The notes below the pieces were generated by a model. It did not search any database. It was not told where the DNA came from and saw only the letters and a program-made list of their open reading frames with translations. The translations under genes and the position numbers were made by a program. A stretch of DNA of 64,000 nt from a virus: positions 1-64,000 of the IMG/VR virus record IMGVR_UViG_3300037475_000032; one strand, written 5' to 3'. Positions 57,466 to 64,000 of this stretch are shown here, piece by piece. How positions within the stretch are numbered: position 1 is the stretch's first letter; each line of letters begins with the position of its first letter.

Positions 57466-58017
57466 TTAGCGGTAGAAGCTGGCCCCGTTCTTGACCCTCT
57501 GTCCCTTGGTGTTCACCTTGCGTCCATCCGGGTGCGTGCGGTTGTACATGCCGGTTGTGGGTCGGCCGAAGCGGTCGTTCGTGAACGCTGGATCGGGAGT
57601 CCCGGCTTCCACATAGATCTCACGACGCTGGCGATTGTAGAGGTGGCTCTGGAATAGGATCGGGTTAACCCCTCGGATGTCACGGCGGGGTCCCTCTCCC
57701 TTGTACCAGCGATGGCCCTTCTCACACCTTAGCTCCGGGAAGTCGAGGTAGAGTTGATTCTCTTCCTCATCCAGAAGCGGATTGCCGTCGTTGTCGAACT
57801 GAGCCACGGACTCAACATGCCCGGTCTCGTCCCCATAGGGAAGGCTGTCAGGATCGTTTTCCTTGCACTCACGGCATAGCTCTCGATTGGCGTCTGACCT
57901 CAAAAGCTGATCGGCAAACTCCTCCAACTCAAGCGCAGTGTATTTCTGGCCTGGGACGAACTCGGGGGCTTCGTCCTCGAATCCCTCATCGGGAATGTCC
58001 TCATCCTCAAGACTCAT
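57466..58017 (-). CDS. Hypothetical protein with zinc-type Cys cluster (183 aa)
   Basis: Acidic N-terminus, CREC pair near residue 48, later a CEKGH near residue 100 that could form a zinc site, and a C-terminal basic region with NPILFQSHLYNRQRREIYVEAG. Overlaps the sigma-like gene by 11 bp, so probably co-translated. No family recognised. Confidence 0.55.
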   Translation of the reverse strand: MSLEDEDIPDEGFEDEAPEFVPGQKYTALELEEFADQLLRSDANRELCRECKENDPDSLPYGDETGHVESVAQFDNDGNPLLDEEENQLYLDFPELRCEKGHRWYKGEGPRRDIRGVNPILFQSHLYNRQRREIYVEAGTPDPAFTNDRFGRPTTGMYNRTHPDGRKVNTKGQRVKNGASFYR

Positions 58018-58423
58018 CTTCTACCTCGGCGAAGTACCTCTTTGCAAGCTGGATGCAACCAGCCTCGACGTACTGACCAACACTCACGGTGGTAATCCCC
58101 ATGATCTTGGCTACGTCCTTCTGCTTCATGTCCAGGATCACATTGTAGAAAATGGCCTCGCGCTTACGCGGCGCTAGCTCTTTCAGTCCAGTGTGCAAAT
58201 CCCAGAACGAGATTGCGATTGTCTGCTTTGTGCGTTCTCCCTTATCGTTCTCGACCCAGTAGCTATGCTCTAGGACGTGCTTACGACCGTCTGCTCCTGC
58301 CTGCGATAGCCCATAACCACCAACAAGCTCGCGGAACTCCGTGTAGTGCCTAAGTACCTCTCGTAGTATGCGATGTGGAGGGACGATCCCTGATTGTTTG
58401 TTCTTCTTGACAGCGGTTGTCAT
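58007..58423 (-). CDS. Sigma-70 region-4-like protein (138 aa)
   Basis: ATG at 58423 (an in-frame opening to 58453 is discarded because it runs into the promoter). N-terminal 70 residues are helical and basic with a Tyr/Trp-rich turn. Residues 82-130 form a helix-turn-helix: LKELAPRKREAIFYNVILD, MKQKDVAKIMGITTVSVGQYVEAG, as in region 4 of sigma factors and in late-gene activators. Region 2 is not evident, so it may partner the host sigma or be a divergent small sigma. It could direct transcription of the virion genes (inference). Confidence 0.7.
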   Translation of the reverse strand: MTTAVKKNKQSGIVPPHRILREVLRHYTEFRELVGGYGLSQAGADGRKHVLEHSYWVENDKGERTKQTIAISFWDLHTGLKELAPRKREAIFYNVILDMKQKDVAKIMGITTVSVGQYVEAGCIQLAKRYFAEVEDES

Positions 58424-58434
58424 ACCTGCTACGC

Positions 58435-58443
58435 AGTATAGCA
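58435..58443 (-). promoter_or_regulatory. Extended -10 promoter for the sigma-like gene
   Basis: TGCTATACT on the minus strand (TG-extended -10, 58435-58443) without a clear -35; 11 nt to ATG 58423 leave a leader of only about 4-5 nt. Confidence 0.55.
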
Positions 58444-58449
58444 CTGCTT

Positions 58450-58962
58450 TCACTTGTTACTGTGACCCAAGTACCAAAGGCCGATTGCGAGGGCGTCGGT
58501 CTCCTCAAAGACCTTGACCCACTCAGATACCCTCGACTTGAGTTGAGGTAACAGCGAGATGACGCCGTTGCGAACTTGCTGCTTCGTGATCTTCTTGCCT
58601 CGTCCTCGAATGGCAATCTCGGATTGCACCGAACGAGCCATTACCTGTGAGACCGGGATGCCCCTCTGGATGGCTATGGCGTGCAGCGTCGTTGCCTGCA
58701 CATTCGCCAAGTAGCCCTGCTCCGGGATATTGAAGCCACGAGAGGGCACAACCTCAGTGACAACATGCTCCGGCCTCCACCAATCAAGAAGCTCCTGGCT
58801 TTCCTGAACCCAGAACCTAGCCAAATCTAGGCGGTACTCTTGAAACCCTACGGTGTCTCCTCGTGGGAAGTGAATCACGCCTGAGGCTAGGTACTTGGGT
58901 CCTGTCTCCAGAACCGCCCACCCCGCTCGCTTTGCTCCTGAGTCGATACTTAGCACCCTCAC
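58450..58962 (-). CDS. RuvC-like Holliday junction resolvase
   Basis: 170 residues from GTG 58962. RuvC signature: VLSIDSGAKRAGWAV (Asp in strand 1), VVTEVVPSRG (Glu), and the late acidic pair FEETDALAIGLW. It resolves branched DNA before packaging. Preceded by GTAATAGGTGT overlapping its start. It forms a set with RecA, the SNF2-like helicase and the two nearby nucleases. Confidence 0.85.
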   Translation of the reverse strand: MRVLSIDSGAKRAGWAVLETGPKYLASGVIHFPRGDTVGFQEYRLDLARFWVQESQELLDWWRPEHVVTEVVPSRGFNIPEQGYLANVQATTLHAIAIQRGIPVSQVMARSVQSEIAIRGRGKKITKQQVRNGVISLLPQLKSRVSEWVKVFEETDALAIGLWYLGHSNK

Positions 58963-58971
58963 ACCTATTAC
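58961..58971 (-). promoter_or_regulatory. Start-associated element GTAATAGGTGT
   Basis: Minus strand; overlaps the GTG start (58962) of the RuvC-like gene, differing from STAATARGTGA in the last base. Confidence 0.4.
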
Positions 58972-58977
58972 GACCCC

Positions 58978-58985
58978 GTTTAAAC
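58978..58985. repeat. GTTTAAAC copy 8
   Basis: At the stop codon of the 58980-59798 nuclease gene, next to the RuvC start element; flanked by CCC and AGG. Confidence 0.6.
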
Positions 58986-59798
58986 AGGCAAAGGAAAGTG
59001 TTCATCGTCATCCTTTGTGATCTCGATGTCATGGTCAAGGCACTCGGAGATGAATTCCCACTTGCCGTAGATGGCGTCGATGAGTGCCTGATCGCGTTCG
59101 TACTCGAACTCCTTGAAGTCATGCGGGGCGTCCTTGTTGATGGCGACGATAAGTCCATGCTCCAGATCGAAGAAGTCCATGTACATATTGATCTGGCACT
59201 TGTACTTGTCTGCCGCCCACGGAGGAACGTCCGGGAGCTTGTATTGCGCCGATGCCATGGTCTTGAAGTCCACGACACCTTCCCAGCCGCCCGGTAGCTT
59301 GCACGGGGCTATGTCACCTGATCCGGTAGCCCAGTGGTAGGGCTTGGGGAAGCGGAAGCCATCTCCTGAGCCGCCGAAGTAGTAGGTATTGGGGATTCCC
59401 CATTCCTTCTTGCCCCTACGCTCGATGTCGTTGGGTCCGGCGAACCCAAGCTCCACGGAGAGGTGTTGGAGTAGCTGATGCCAGTAGTGACCCACCATGA
59501 ACGCCTTGCGGGTTTCAGCTTTGATGGCTTCGGGCTTGGCGTCAACGTGATCCTCGAACTGGCTCCCCTGACTGTCCCTCACCTCCCACTCCTGCGTCAG
59601 CATCTTCGCCTCGGCGAACAATGCACTGACAGGGGGCATACAGTGACCGCTCGGGTGCCAACCTGAGTCGGCGATCTTCGGCTCGTACCTGAACTCCCAT
59701 GGAGCGTCGAAGGTCGTCAGGGCCTTATCCAGGAAGGGCACTAGCTTGTAGCGCTTCCCCAGGTTCTTCACGAGCTTGGACTTGTCTAGCTTCTGCAT
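58980..59798 (-). CDS. PD-(D/E)XK nuclease, RecB/Cas4-like (272 aa)
   Basis: Core motif GSGDIAPCKLPGG then GVVDFKTMASAQYK: Asp in GDI and Asp-x-Lys in DFKT, the RecB/Cas4-type nuclease order, followed by a Tyr-containing helix (INMYMDFFDLEHG). N-terminal 130 residues contain Cys/His residues but no clear Cas4 Fe-S cluster. Likely an exonuclease for recombination. It overlaps the next upstream gene by 13 bp. Confidence 0.85.
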   Translation of the reverse strand: MQKLDKSKLVKNLGKRYKLVPFLDKALTTFDAPWEFRYEPKIADSGWHPSGHCMPPVSALFAEAKMLTQEWEVRDSQGSQFEDHVDAKPEAIKAETRKAFMVGHYWHQLLQHLSVELGFAGPNDIERRGKKEWGIPNTYYFGGSGDGFRFPKPYHWATGSGDIAPCKLPGGWEGVVDFKTMASAQYKLPDVPPWAADKYKCQINMYMDFFDLEHGLIVAINKDAPHDFKEFEYERDQALIDAIYGKWEFISECLDHDIEITKDDDEHFPLPV

Positions 59799-60136
59799 GA
59801 GTCGTCATCGACCCTACGCACTACTAGGTCGATCCATCCTTCCCTGTTAGCGAGTATGCTATCCGGTTCGTAGTAGCGTAGCGCAAGCGCCGGATGTCTA
59901 CTCTCTTCGTATGCCTCCTCCGCGATCTTCTCCATCTGTTGAACGAAGATCGGGAGTTTGCTTGGCCTCGTGGGTCCCCCCGTTACCTTGCACTCAAACA
60001 GAGTATCGTCGCAACGGACATCCCCGGCATCGTTGTCGGCTGCTCCTGACGAAGCGGACCTCTTACCCCCGTAGGTGGCGGCGATGAAGTCCTCTTGTCT
60101 GACAGAGAGATCCTTTGTGCTACCTCTCTTCGCCAT
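59786..60136 (-). CDS. PD-(D/E)XK Holliday-junction-resolvase-like nuclease (116 aa)
   Basis: ATG at 60136 (MAKRGSTKDL); the longer frame to 60217 is a shadow. RQEDFIAATYGGKRSASSGA, then GDVRCDDTLFECKVTGG gives Asp and Glu-x-Lys of the Hjc-like active site. Together with RecA it points to a recombination-dependent replication set. Small enough to be a single catalytic domain. Confidence 0.8.
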   Translation of the reverse strand: MAKRGSTKDLSVRQEDFIAATYGGKRSASSGAADNDAGDVRCDDTLFECKVTGGPTRPSKLPIFVQQMEKIAEEAYEESRHPALALRYYEPDSILANREGWIDLVVRRVDDDSCRS

Positions 60137-60398
60137 CACGTTCACCCCACCAATCCGAGAACTCGCCGGGATAGAGGCCGTGAAGGATGTGTTGCTTGAC
60201 AAAGGATTGCAGCACATGAACGGCCTCGGCTAGCTCCTGATTGTTGTAAATGAGAGTCCTCCCTGTCTCAAATCCATCCTCGAAGTTCTCGATGTCCTTA
60301 ATGGCATCCATCGCATCGATAATGCGCTCCCAGGCATATCTCTCACCATCGTTCATTGCGCCAATGCGAATTTGATGGCTATAACTACTCGTCTCCAT
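60120..60398 (-). CDS. Helical hypothetical protein (92 aa)
   Basis: Start uncertain: ATG 60398 overlaps the RecA stop by 14 bp with AAGGA nearby; ATG 60356 (MNDGERYAWER) would lie 28 nt after it without a site. Helical with ERIIDAMDAIKDIENFEDG and ELAEAVHVLQSFVKQH. Unknown function; possibly a RecA or nuclease cofactor. Confidence 0.55.
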   Translation of the reverse strand: METSSYSHQIRIGAMNDGERYAWERIIDAMDAIKDIENFEDGFETGRTLIYNNQELAEAVHVLQSFVKQHILHGLYPGEFSDWWGERDGEER

Positions 60399-61527
60399 CG
60401 TCATCCTTGTCATCGACTTCGGGCTCAGCCGTTACCTCGGCATCTAGAACCTCTTCGTTCTTCTCGGCGGCCTCAAGCTCGTTTTCCACCATACGAGCTA
60501 GCACCTCTTGGCGCAACACCTCTGCGCCCTCTGGATGCTCGGACAAGTACTGCTCCAAGGCGTTCTTACCCTGTAGCTTGCCTCCGGGGAAGCTCGGGTG
60601 CTTGAGCCATGCGCCGCTACCTTCAATGACGCCCGCTACCTTGGCTACACGGATGATGTCGGCGGCCTTGTCGATGCCGAACCCGTACTCCTCGGTCTCG
60701 ATGTGGAAGAAGTCGAAGCGAGCGGAGGTGTTAACCGCCTGTGCCATCTTGTTCTTGATGAAGGAGGCAACAAGTTCCCTCCCGACCATGACGGGTTTGT
60801 CCTCGCCCGCGATCTTTGCCATGTAGCGCTGCTTCCCAGGCTTCAACTGAATCCTGATCTGGCAGTCGTGCTTGAGGGCTTCGCCTCCGGGTGACTCCAT
60901 GGGCGTACCCTGCCCAGGCTTCACACGAATCTTCGTGTTGTGACGTTGCTGGTTGATGAGCATGAGCCCTTGGTTATTCTTGTACAGCCTCGGCATCACG
61001 ACGTTAAGTCCGGTGGTGATGACACCTGAGGCACCGAACGCCTTCTTCTTGCCGCCCTCCTCGGTCTCCGATTCACTCGCAAGAGCACCAATGGAGTCAA
61101 ACAAGATGTAGTCCACCAATCCCCCGTACACGAGATCATGAAGCATCTCGAACGCCTCCTCGGCGTTATCCGGGTGATTGATGAGCAGAAGGTCGGGATC
61201 GAGCCCATGGAGCCTCTGAGCCCATTCTGCGTCGAAGTGAGGCTCGACCGCGATGATGGCCGGGAGCTTGCCCTGCTTCTGCACATTGGCTAGCACAGAG
61301 TAGCCTATGGCGCTAGTCTTCCCTAGCCCATTGGACCCGAATACCTCCACGGCGAATCCGTAGGGGAAGCCTCCGATACCCAGGCGGTAGTCAAGTGTGA
61401 GGGAGCCTGAGGGGACAACGTTGAAGTTGTACCTCTCGTTCCCGATGCGGGCAGCCTTGTCGCCGAACTTTTTGTTCGTGTCGTTGCGCGCCGCTTCTAG
61501 CTTCTTCTTAGTCGCCGTCTTGTTCAT
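60385..61527 (-). CDS. RecA-like recombinase
   Basis: 380 residues, close to bacterial RecA plus an acidic tail. Walker A is GSNGLGKTSAIG rather than the usual GPESSGKT; Walker B-type YILFDSIGAL follows. Loop region TTGLNVVMPRLYKNNQGLMLINQQRH and C-terminal acidic run (DDKDDDGDE). It assembles on ssDNA for strand exchange. Overlaps the gene upstream by 20 bp. The altered Walker A suggests a divergent phage RecA/UvsX class. Confidence 0.88.
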   Translation of the reverse strand: MNKTATKKKLEAARNDTNKKFGDKAARIGNERYNFNVVPSGSLTLDYRLGIGGFPYGFAVEVFGSNGLGKTSAIGYSVLANVQKQGKLPAIIAVEPHFDAEWAQRLHGLDPDLLLINHPDNAEEAFEMLHDLVYGGLVDYILFDSIGALASESETEEGGKKKAFGASGVITTGLNVVMPRLYKNNQGLMLINQQRHNTKIRVKPGQGTPMESPGGEALKHDCQIRIQLKPGKQRYMAKIAGEDKPVMVGRELVASFIKNKMAQAVNTSARFDFFHIETEEYGFGIDKAADIIRVAKVAGVIEGSGAWLKHPSFPGGKLQGKNALEQYLSEHPEGAEVLRQEVLARMVENELEAAEKNEEVLDAEVTAEPEVDDKDDDGDE

Positions 61528-61690
61528 TCTGCTTTTCCTCTAGCCATCGGAAGTACTCCTCTTCCTGTTGTTTCGCGTACTCACGCTCCAAGTGCTCGTG
61601 ATACATGCGTTCCTCATACGCTTCCTGCTCCATCTGAGCCTCTATCCAGGCGTCATCATTGGGGTAGGGATCTTGGGGCCAAGTGCTCAT
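61508..61690 (-). CDS. Acidic coiled-coil-like small protein (60 aa)
   Basis: Glu/Gln/Tyr-rich, probably a single long helix (EQEAYEERMYHEHLEREYAK). It sits in an ATGA overlap with the polymerase stop and runs into the RecA start, so its translation is tightly coupled to both. A linker or cofactor role between polymerase and RecA is possible but not shown. Confidence 0.6.
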   Translation of the reverse strand: MSTWPQDPYPNDDAWIEAQMEQEAYEERMYHEHLEREYAKQQEEEYFRWLEEKQNEQDGD

Positions 61691-64000
61691 GTCAGTAGGT
61701 GTCCTGATCGGAAGTGATAACCCTCGTTGCGTTTGTCGTTGGGGGCAGTGTGCCTAACGGTGAAAATGCCCATCTGCCTCGGCTTGAACAGGAACTTACT
61801 CTTCTTCCAGTTGTCGGAGAAGACCGCAAACGTCAACTCGTCGCCGTCGTACTCGATGGTAACAATCCCCATCGCCGCACCGCTTGAGCGGACCTTCGTT
61901 GGTCGTATATCAGTGATGATACCAGGTAGCGTGTACTCCAAGTACCTCTTTCCAGGCGGGGTCTCCTCACCACTGTCATCTACCCAATCGTACAGTTCCT
62001 CAGCCTCAGCCCACGACATGCACGCCTCTTGGTAACCATCGCACGCCTCGATCTCATCGAGGTTGTTGGCGATTACTTCTTCCGAGTTGTCAGTAAGGAT
62101 CACACTGAGGAACTTCTCCTCAAGTTCCTGCTTTTCTCTCAGCGACACCTCACGCTCCTCAAGGCCATCCCAGGCTCCGGCTTCGTAGATGGCGACGATC
62201 TTATTGGAGGTGATCTGCTGCTTAGGTGACTTCCAATCGCTGGGGAAAGGATCGCCGTCCTTGAGGCGCTGCTTCTTCTCCTTGAGGGCGTAGTCGTTGT
62301 CGTGCTCAAGCTGAGCAACCATCGTGTCCGGCGATGAGATGTCGTACTCAAGCTCGTCACGGAGATACAAGAGGTAGTCTCCCGCCGAGCCTACTCCACT
62401 CACGTCACCGAAGCCGAAATACACATCCTCGTCCACCTTGGAGATGCGACCCTTCGAGTAACGAATGTCGGGAGGGAGAATACTGATCTTCTTGCGCCTC
62501 GCCTCCTTGATGTACTGGGGCATCAACTCCTTGCGCTTCTGGCTCTCGATGGTACGGATACACGCGATGTAGAACTCGGACATCCCGTAGTACTTGGCAA
62601 AGAGGCAGCGGAAGGCGATGATCCCGTAGGCAATAGAGTGGGACTTGTTGAAGGAGTAGGAGGCGAACCCTTCGATGCCTTTCCAGACCTCCGTAGCGAT
62701 CTCCTTGGAGAAGCCCTTGGACATCGCCACCTCAAGGAAGCCCTTCTTGTCCCAGTCCTTGAAGCCCTCGAAGATTTCACTCAGCTTCTCCGGCTGCTTC
62801 TTTCCGAGAATCTTCCTCACGGCGTCAGCGTCACCAAGGGAGTATCCAAGCTCCCACATGAAGCGGATGATCTGCTCCTGGTACACGAACAAGCCGTAGG
62901 TGGGCTTCAAGATTTCTTCGAGCATCGGGTGTGGGTACACCACGGGCTCTCGACCCTCTCGACGGGCCACGTACTTGTTTGGGATGCCGTCTCGCAGCGG
63001 CCCTGGTCGATTGAGGGCCACAAGGATTCCAAGATCCTCGACTGAGCGTGGCTTTAGCTTCTCCGTCAGTATCTTGCCGCTAGGCGTCTCGATCTGGAAG
63101 ATACCGGCTACGAAGCCTTCTTCCAGTAGGTCCCACATCTCGTCCGGGTACTCCTCGCGGTCTAGTCCGCTCCAGTCGAAGTCGATGCCTTGTTCACGCA
63201 TCTGGTCTTCCCACTCCGAGAGTGTGTCGAGGGTACGGAGTCCCAGGACATCGAGCTTGAGCAGCTTGAGGATGTCGATGGTCTTCATGGGGAACAGCGT
63301 GGCCGGGATGCCTTCCGCCTTGCCTCCACGGAGGTAGGCGGGAGCGTAGTCGTCCAGGTCGATGTCGGAGACCACGATGCCCGATGGATGGATGCCGTAG
63401 TTGGAGTTACGAGAACAGGCGTGTTCACACATCTCGATGAACTTGCGTCGCTTCTCGTTGTTGCCGACCCACTCGTCAATCTCGTCACCAACACAGTCCT
63501 TCACGAAGATGACCTTGGGCTTCCCATCCGAGTTGTACTTCTCGATCTCAGGGTCCCATCCGATCTGATCGGTTCCGTGAATGGAGATGTCCTTGGTCTT
63601 CCCCACGATGTTCTTGATTTCCCTCTCTTCCTCAAAGGATATCCCGCATGAGATCGACAGTTTCTCGATGGTGGCGATGGGCTTCATGCGCGTGATCGTG
63701 CCGATGGAGCACACACGCTTCTCACCCCAGCGGTCGATCAAGTACTGACGGATGTCGGGTCTCTTCGAGCGGGCGAAGTCGGAATCGATATCAGGGAACC
63801 CGTCCGTTCGTCCCTTGTTCCAGAATCGCTCAAAGAACAGGTCGTAGTACAACGGGTCTACGTCCGTAATACCGAGCGCGTAGGCGACGATACATCCGGC
63901 TGACGATCCACGTCCTGGACCACGGGCGATGTTTTCAGCGTCACAAAACCTCACCACATCCCAGGCCATAAGGAAGTAGTGCTCCAAGCCATCCTCAAGC
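61687..64000 (-). CDS. dnaE: DNA polymerase III alpha subunit, C-terminal 771 residues (partial)
   Basis: Open to the window edge; the first Met in the visible part is internal. Conserved DnaE pieces: GRGSSAGCIVAYALGI, FPDIDSDF (catalytic acidic triplet), YGIHPSGIVVSDI, LLKLDVLGLRTLD, GIFQIETPSG, YQEQIIRFMWELG, FNKSHSIAYGII, and a final OB-type domain (residues 680-770 of the visible part). It is the replicative C-family polymerase of this phage. The 5' part lies beyond position 64000. Confidence 0.95.
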   Translation of the reverse strand, partial: LEDGLEHYFLMAWDVVRFCDAENIARGPGRGSSAGCIVAYALGITDVDPLYYDLFFERFWNKGRTDGFPDIDSDFARSKRPDIRQYLIDRWGEKRVCSIGTITRMKPIATIEKLSISCGISFEEEREIKNIVGKTKDISIHGTDQIGWDPEIEKYNSDGKPKVIFVKDCVGDEIDEWVGNNEKRRKFIEMCEHACSRNSNYGIHPSGIVVSDIDLDDYAPAYLRGGKAEGIPATLFPMKTIDILKLLKLDVLGLRTLDTLSEWEDQMREQGIDFDWSGLDREEYPDEMWDLLEEGFVAGIFQIETPSGKILTEKLKPRSVEDLGILVALNRPGPLRDGIPNKYVARREGREPVVYPHPMLEEILKPTYGLFVYQEQIIRFMWELGYSLGDADAVRKILGKKQPEKLSEIFEGFKDWDKKGFLEVAMSKGFSKEIATEVWKGIEGFASYSFNKSHSIAYGIIAFRCLFAKYYGMSEFYIACIRTIESQKRKELMPQYIKEARRKKISILPPDIRYSKGRISKVDEDVYFGFGDVSGVGSAGDYLLYLRDELEYDISSPDTMVAQLEHDNDYALKEKKQRLKDGDPFPSDWKSPKQQITSNKIVAIYEAGAWDGLEEREVSLREKQELEEKFLSVILTDNSEEVIANNLDEIEACDGYQEACMSWAEAEELYDWVDDSGEETPPGKRYLEYTLPGIITDIRPTKVRSSGAAMGIVTIEYDGDELTFAVFSDNWKKSKFLFKPRQMGIFTVRHTAPNDKRNEGYHFRSGHLLT

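Noticed and set aside
1-64000. tRNA genes, CRISPR arrays, IS elements, attachment sites
   Set aside because: No cloverleaf with GTTCRANYC arm, no regular spacer-repeat pattern, no transposase or integrase, and no tRNA-like core was seen by eye; a tRNA scan was not possible here.

Overview
The window is a 64 kb internal segment of a large contractile-tailed (myovirus-type) bacteriophage genome. It encodes a capsid maturation protease with a scaffold-like tail, a major capsid protein, tail sheath, tail tube, frameshifted tail chaperones, tape measure, a gp25-like and a J-like baseplate protein and tail fibres, plus phage-type replication genes. The GC-rich coding, a resuscitation-factor-like transglycosylase and the abundance of apparently leaderless genes suggest an actinobacterial host; that is inference, and no host gene is present. 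Terminase large subunit and portal were not recognised and probably lie outside. No tRNA, CRISPR, integrase or IS element was seen.

Layout: (1) 1-7273, minus strand: small accessory genes with a UvrD-like helicase, dCTP deaminase and a nicotinamidase-like protein. (2) 7333-18007, plus strand: virion genes including a 1,319-residue multi-zinc-ribbon protein, the protease/scaffold gene and the capsid gene, closed by a strong hairpin terminator. (3) 18059-21027, minus strand: a probable lysis and host-takeover cassette (small two-helix protein, cysteine-protease-like protein, transglycosylase). (4) 21170-23457, plus: structural or unknown genes. (5) 23454-28388, minus: accessory cassette with a secreted metzincin protease, a metallophosphoesterase and an HNH nuclease. 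(6) 28437-53766, plus: connector, sheath, tube, chaperones, tape measure, baseplate and fibres, interrupted only by a minus-strand membrane protein at 34363-34731. (7) 53794-64000, minus: SNF2-like helicase, GGQ release-factor-like protein, sigma-like factor, RuvC, two PD-(D/E)XK nucleases, RecA and a partial DNA polymerase III alpha.

Two expression signals stand out. Several minus-strand genes start exactly 6-7 nt after the -10 of sigma70-type promoters (TTGACA-17-TATACT and relatives), as expected for leaderless mRNAs. Separately, an element close to STAATARGTGA sits directly before about a dozen start codons, mostly of virion genes, and at a few more places at a distance. It also precedes an in-frame ATG inside the protease gene, which would express the scaffold-like C-terminus alone. 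A phage sigma-70 region-4-like protein (58007-58423) is a candidate reader of this element. The palindrome GTTTAAAC occurs eight times, far more than composition predicts.
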